Source: Lewinellaceae bacterium (lineage in GTDB: Bacteria; Bacteroidota; Bacteroidia; Chitinophagales; Saprospiraceae). From it: DNA of 64,000 bases. Below the pieces are notes generated by a model that ran no database searches, was not told the DNA's origin, and saw only the letters and a list, made by a program, of their open reading frames with translations. Location of the stretch: the NCBI GenBank assembly GCA_020636135.1, contig JACJYK010000002.1, positions 701,501 through 765,500 on the forward strand, in the 5' to 3' direction. Positions 61,593 through 64,000 of the stretch are shown here, piece after piece. Numbering within the stretch: the stretch's first letter is position 1; each line of letters starts with the position of its first letter. Both the position numbers and the translations under genes were made by a program.

Positions 61593-64000
61593 ATGGCAGC
61601 CAATGGCATCCAAGTTCAAACCAAAAAAGAACGGGTAAACTTCGGAAAGATCAAACTGGCCTCGGCCCATCCGGATTTGCTCGAAATTCAACTTCAGTCG
61701 TTCCAGGAGTTTTTTCAACTGGAAACGACACCTGAAAACCGGATCAATGAAGGTCTTTATCGCGTTTTTCAGGAAAACTTTCCCATTTCTGACGCCCGTA
61801 ACGTCTTTACGCTGGAATTTCTGGATTACTTCATCGACCCGCCCCGCTATACCATCGAAGAATGTGTATTGCGCGGACTGACCTATGCAGTACCCCTGAA
61901 AGCCAAATTGCGTCTTTCCTGTAACGATGAGGAACACATCGATTTTGAAACCATCGTACAGGATGTATTCCTGGGTAATATTCCCTACATGACCCCTAAA
62001 GGTACCTTTGTTATCAACGGCGCCGAAAGGGTTATCGTATCCCAGCTGCACCGTTCTCCCGGGGTATTCTTTAGCCAGAGTTACCACCCGAACGGAACCA
62101 AGATATATTCTGCCCGGGTCATACCTTTTAAAGGTGCCTGGATGGAATTCGCTACCGACATCAATACGGTGATGTATGCCTACATCGACCGGAAGAAGAA
62201 GTTCCCGGTAACAACCCTGCTCAGAGCAATCGGATTCGATTCTGACAAAGACATCCTGAATATCTTCAACCTGGCTGAAGAAGTATCCGCTTCTCCGGCG
62301 ACGTTGTCCAAGGCCGTGGGTCGTAAACTTGCCGCACGTGTCCTGCGCAAATGGACTGAAGACTTCGTGGACGAAGATACCGGTGAAGTCGTTACCATCG
62401 AACGGAATGAAATCATCCTCGAACGGGATGTTATTCTTGACGAAGAAAACATCAACCTTATTCTGGAGACCGGCATTGAAACAGTCATTCTGCAGAAAGA
62501 AGATATCGAGGAAGACTATTCCATCATATACAATACCTTACAGAAGGACCCGTCCTCATCCGAGTTGGAGGCAGTACAAACCATTTACCGCCAGTTGCGC
62601 GGTACCGACCCCCCGGATGAAGAGACTGCCCGTGGTATCATCGACAAACTCTTCTTTTCCGATAAGCGTTACAGCCTCGGTGAAGTAGGACGATATAAAA
62701 TCAATCGCAAACTGGGCATTACGATCGATCCCAAGACGGAGGTACTGACCAAGGAGGACATCATTCACATCGTAATGTACCTGGTCAGCCTGATCAACCA
62801 GAAGGCCGAGCTGGACGATATCGACCATTTAAGCAATCGCCGGGTTCGTACGGTTGGAGAACAGCTGTATGCCCAATTCGGTGTAGGTTTGGCCAGGATG
62901 GCACGGACCATCCGTGAGCGGATGAACGTACGGGACAATGAGGTGTTTACACCTATTGACCTGATCAATGCCCGGACGTTATCTTCCGTCATCAACTCAT
63001 TCTTCGGAACGAGCCAGCTTTCGCAGTTTCTGGATCAGACCAATCCACTGTCCGAGATCACGCACAAGCGCCGGATCTCTGCACTCGGTCCTGGTGGTCT
63101 CTCTCGCGAAAGGGCCGGCTTCGAGGTTCGGGACGTTCACTATTCACACTATGGCCGCCTCTGTACCATTGAAACCCCGGAAGGACCAAACATCGGTTTG
63201 ATCTCTACGCTGTGCGTGCATGCCAAGGTCAATAAAATGGGCTTCCTGGAGACACCTTACCGTCGCGTGGAAGAAGGACAGGTGATCCTCCGTGATGACG
63301 TCGAATACCTTTCCGCTGAAGGGGAAGACTTCAAGAAGATTGCACAGGCTAACTCGGTAATCAACGAAGCCGGAGCCTTTGTCAATGACCGAATCCGCTG
63401 CCGTGAACACGGTGAATTCCCGGTACTGGGCCCGGAAGAGATCGAATACATGGACGTTGCTCCCAACCAGATCGTTGGGGTTTCGGCATCCCTGATTCCA
63501 TTTCTCGAGAACGACGACGCCAACCGTGCCCTGATGGGATCAAACATGCAGCGTCAGGCTGTGCCGCTGATCCGTCCGAGTTCACCCGTCGTAGGGACCG
63601 GACTGGAAGGCAAAGTGGCCATGGACTCCCGGATGATGATCAACGCCGAAGGAGATGGCGTAGTCGAATACGTTGACGCCAGTGAAATCGTGATCCGTTA
63701 CGACCGCACGGAGGAGGAACAAATGGTATCCTTTGAAGATAATATTAAGTCGTATAGCCTGACTAAGTTCCAGCGGACAAACCAGGGAACCTGTATCAAC
63801 CTGAAGCCAATCGTGCGTAAAGGTGCACGTGTTTCCCGTGGTACAGTCCTCTGTGACGGTTATGCTACCGACCGCGGTGAGCTGGCCCTGGGTCAGAACC
63901 TTAAAGTGGCCTTCATGCCCTGGAAAGGTTACAACTTTGAGGACGCCATCGTAATCAACGAGCGGGTTGTACGGGAAGATATCTTTACCTCCATCCATAT
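61593..64000 (+). CDS. rpoB: RNA polymerase beta subunit (5' part)
   Basis: The frame from ATG 61593 (MAANGIQVQTKKERVNF) runs 802 codons to the right edge without a stop. It has the N-terminal beta lobe, fork-loop and rifampicin region: FFGTSQLSQFLDQTNPLS followed by EITHKRRISALGPGG (about residues 470-500) with Gln, Asp, His and Ser at the classical resistance positions unchanged. The next block, RLCTIETPEGPNIGLI, is also standard. The 3' part and rpoC lie beyond the window. Confidence 0.97.
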   Translation, partial: MAANGIQVQTKKERVNFGKIKLASAHPDLLEIQLQSFQEFFQLETTPENRINEGLYRVFQENFPISDARNVFTLEFLDYFIDPPRYTIEECVLRGLTYAVPLKAKLRLSCNDEEHIDFETIVQDVFLGNIPYMTPKGTFVINGAERVIVSQLHRSPGVFFSQSYHPNGTKIYSARVIPFKGAWMEFATDINTVMYAYIDRKKKFPVTTLLRAIGFDSDKDILNIFNLAEEVSASPATLSKAVGRKLAARVLRKWTEDFVDEDTGEVVTIERNEIILERDVILDEENINLILETGIETVILQKEDIEEDYSIIYNTLQKDPSSSELEAVQTIYRQLRGTDPPDEETARGIIDKLFFSDKRYSLGEVGRYKINRKLGITIDPKTEVLTKEDIIHIVMYLVSLINQKAELDDIDHLSNRRVRTVGEQLYAQFGVGLARMARTIRERMNVRDNEVFTPIDLINARTLSSVINSFFGTSQLSQFLDQTNPLSEITHKRRISALGPGGLSRERAGFEVRDVHYSHYGRLCTIETPEGPNIGLISTLCVHAKVNKMGFLETPYRRVEEGQVILRDDVEYLSAEGEDFKKIAQANSVINEAGAFVNDRIRCREHGEFPVLGPEEIEYMDVAPNQIVGVSASLIPFLENDDANRALMGSNMQRQAVPLIRPSSPVVGTGLEGKVAMDSRMMINAEGDGVVEYVDASEIVIRYDRTEEEQMVSFEDNIKSYSLTKFQRTNQGTCINLKPIVRKGARVSRGTVLCDGYATDRGELALGQNLKVAFMPWKGYNFEDAIVINERVVREDIFTSIH

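Noticed and set aside
61572..63998. Several minus-strand ORFs of 60-170 aa over rpoB
   Set aside because: Shadows of the rpoB coding frame, which is open over the whole stretch.

Overview
The window looks like the chromosome of a member of the Bacteroidota, most likely a Saprospiria-type bacterium. The evidence is a protein with the gliding/type IX secretion C-terminal domain, many SPII lipoproteins, TAnnTTTG-type promoter elements, few Shine-Dalgarno sequences, a DUF5916 protein and a planctomycete-type cytochrome. It is ordinary chromosome: I see no rRNA operon, insertion sequence, phage, CRISPR array or defence locus.

Region 1 (1-14.4 kb) holds the tail of an unidentified gene, adenosine deaminase, a type IX-exported surface protein, three secreted or lipid-anchored sulfatases (two with a CAPSR and one with a CAASR formylglycine motif), a DUF1295/ICMT-like methyltransferase-type membrane protein, a SemiSWEET-like transporter, a YfbK-type vWA protein, a cupin, two paralogous four-cysteine mini-lipoproteins and a TipA-like MerR regulator with a textbook operator in its promoter spacer.

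Region 2 (14.5-26.5 kb) is envelope and signalling: an ABC exporter with a GNAT enzyme, YceI, a helical lipoprotein, an ECF-type sigma factor, a hybrid histidine kinase, a LytTR regulator, two tandem PepSY-like secreted proteins and HtrA/DegP. The two PepSY-like genes and htrA share a 20-bp upstream motif built on an 11-bp direct repeat, which suggests one envelope-stress regulon.

Region 3 (26.6-46.4 kb) is catabolic and accessory. A dehydrogenase, a parallel beta-helix lipoprotein and a large propeller/HEAT/cytochrome c lipoprotein lie in one direction. They are followed by an 800-bp intergenic repeat array, a DUF5916 protein, a diphthine-ammonia-ligase-like protein with a destroyed PP-loop, an MFS transporter, and a cassette resembling saxitoxin genes sxtI-K: a carbamoyltransferase, a 51-aa DUF5989-like protein and an SxtJ-like membrane protein. 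The SGNH hydrolase gene in front of this cassette is split by an in-frame TAA. Two Gfo/Idh/MocA oxidoreductases and a ThuA-domain protein close the region.

Region 4 (46.4-54.6 kb) has an outer-membrane protein, an N-acyltransferase/O-acyltransferase pair probably making amino-acid lipids, a tightly overlapping DinB / ATP-grasp / LysE-like operon, an NlpC/P60 hydrolase and an NhaC-type antiporter. Region 5 (54.7-64 kb) is the conserved translation/transcription block: xerC, hpf, tRNA-Thr-Tyr-Gly-Thr, tuf, tRNA-Trp, secE, nusG, rplK, rplA, rplJ, rplL and rpoB (cut by the window end). It has a long hairpin between rplL and rpoB. The tRNA-Tyr gene has two unusual bases.
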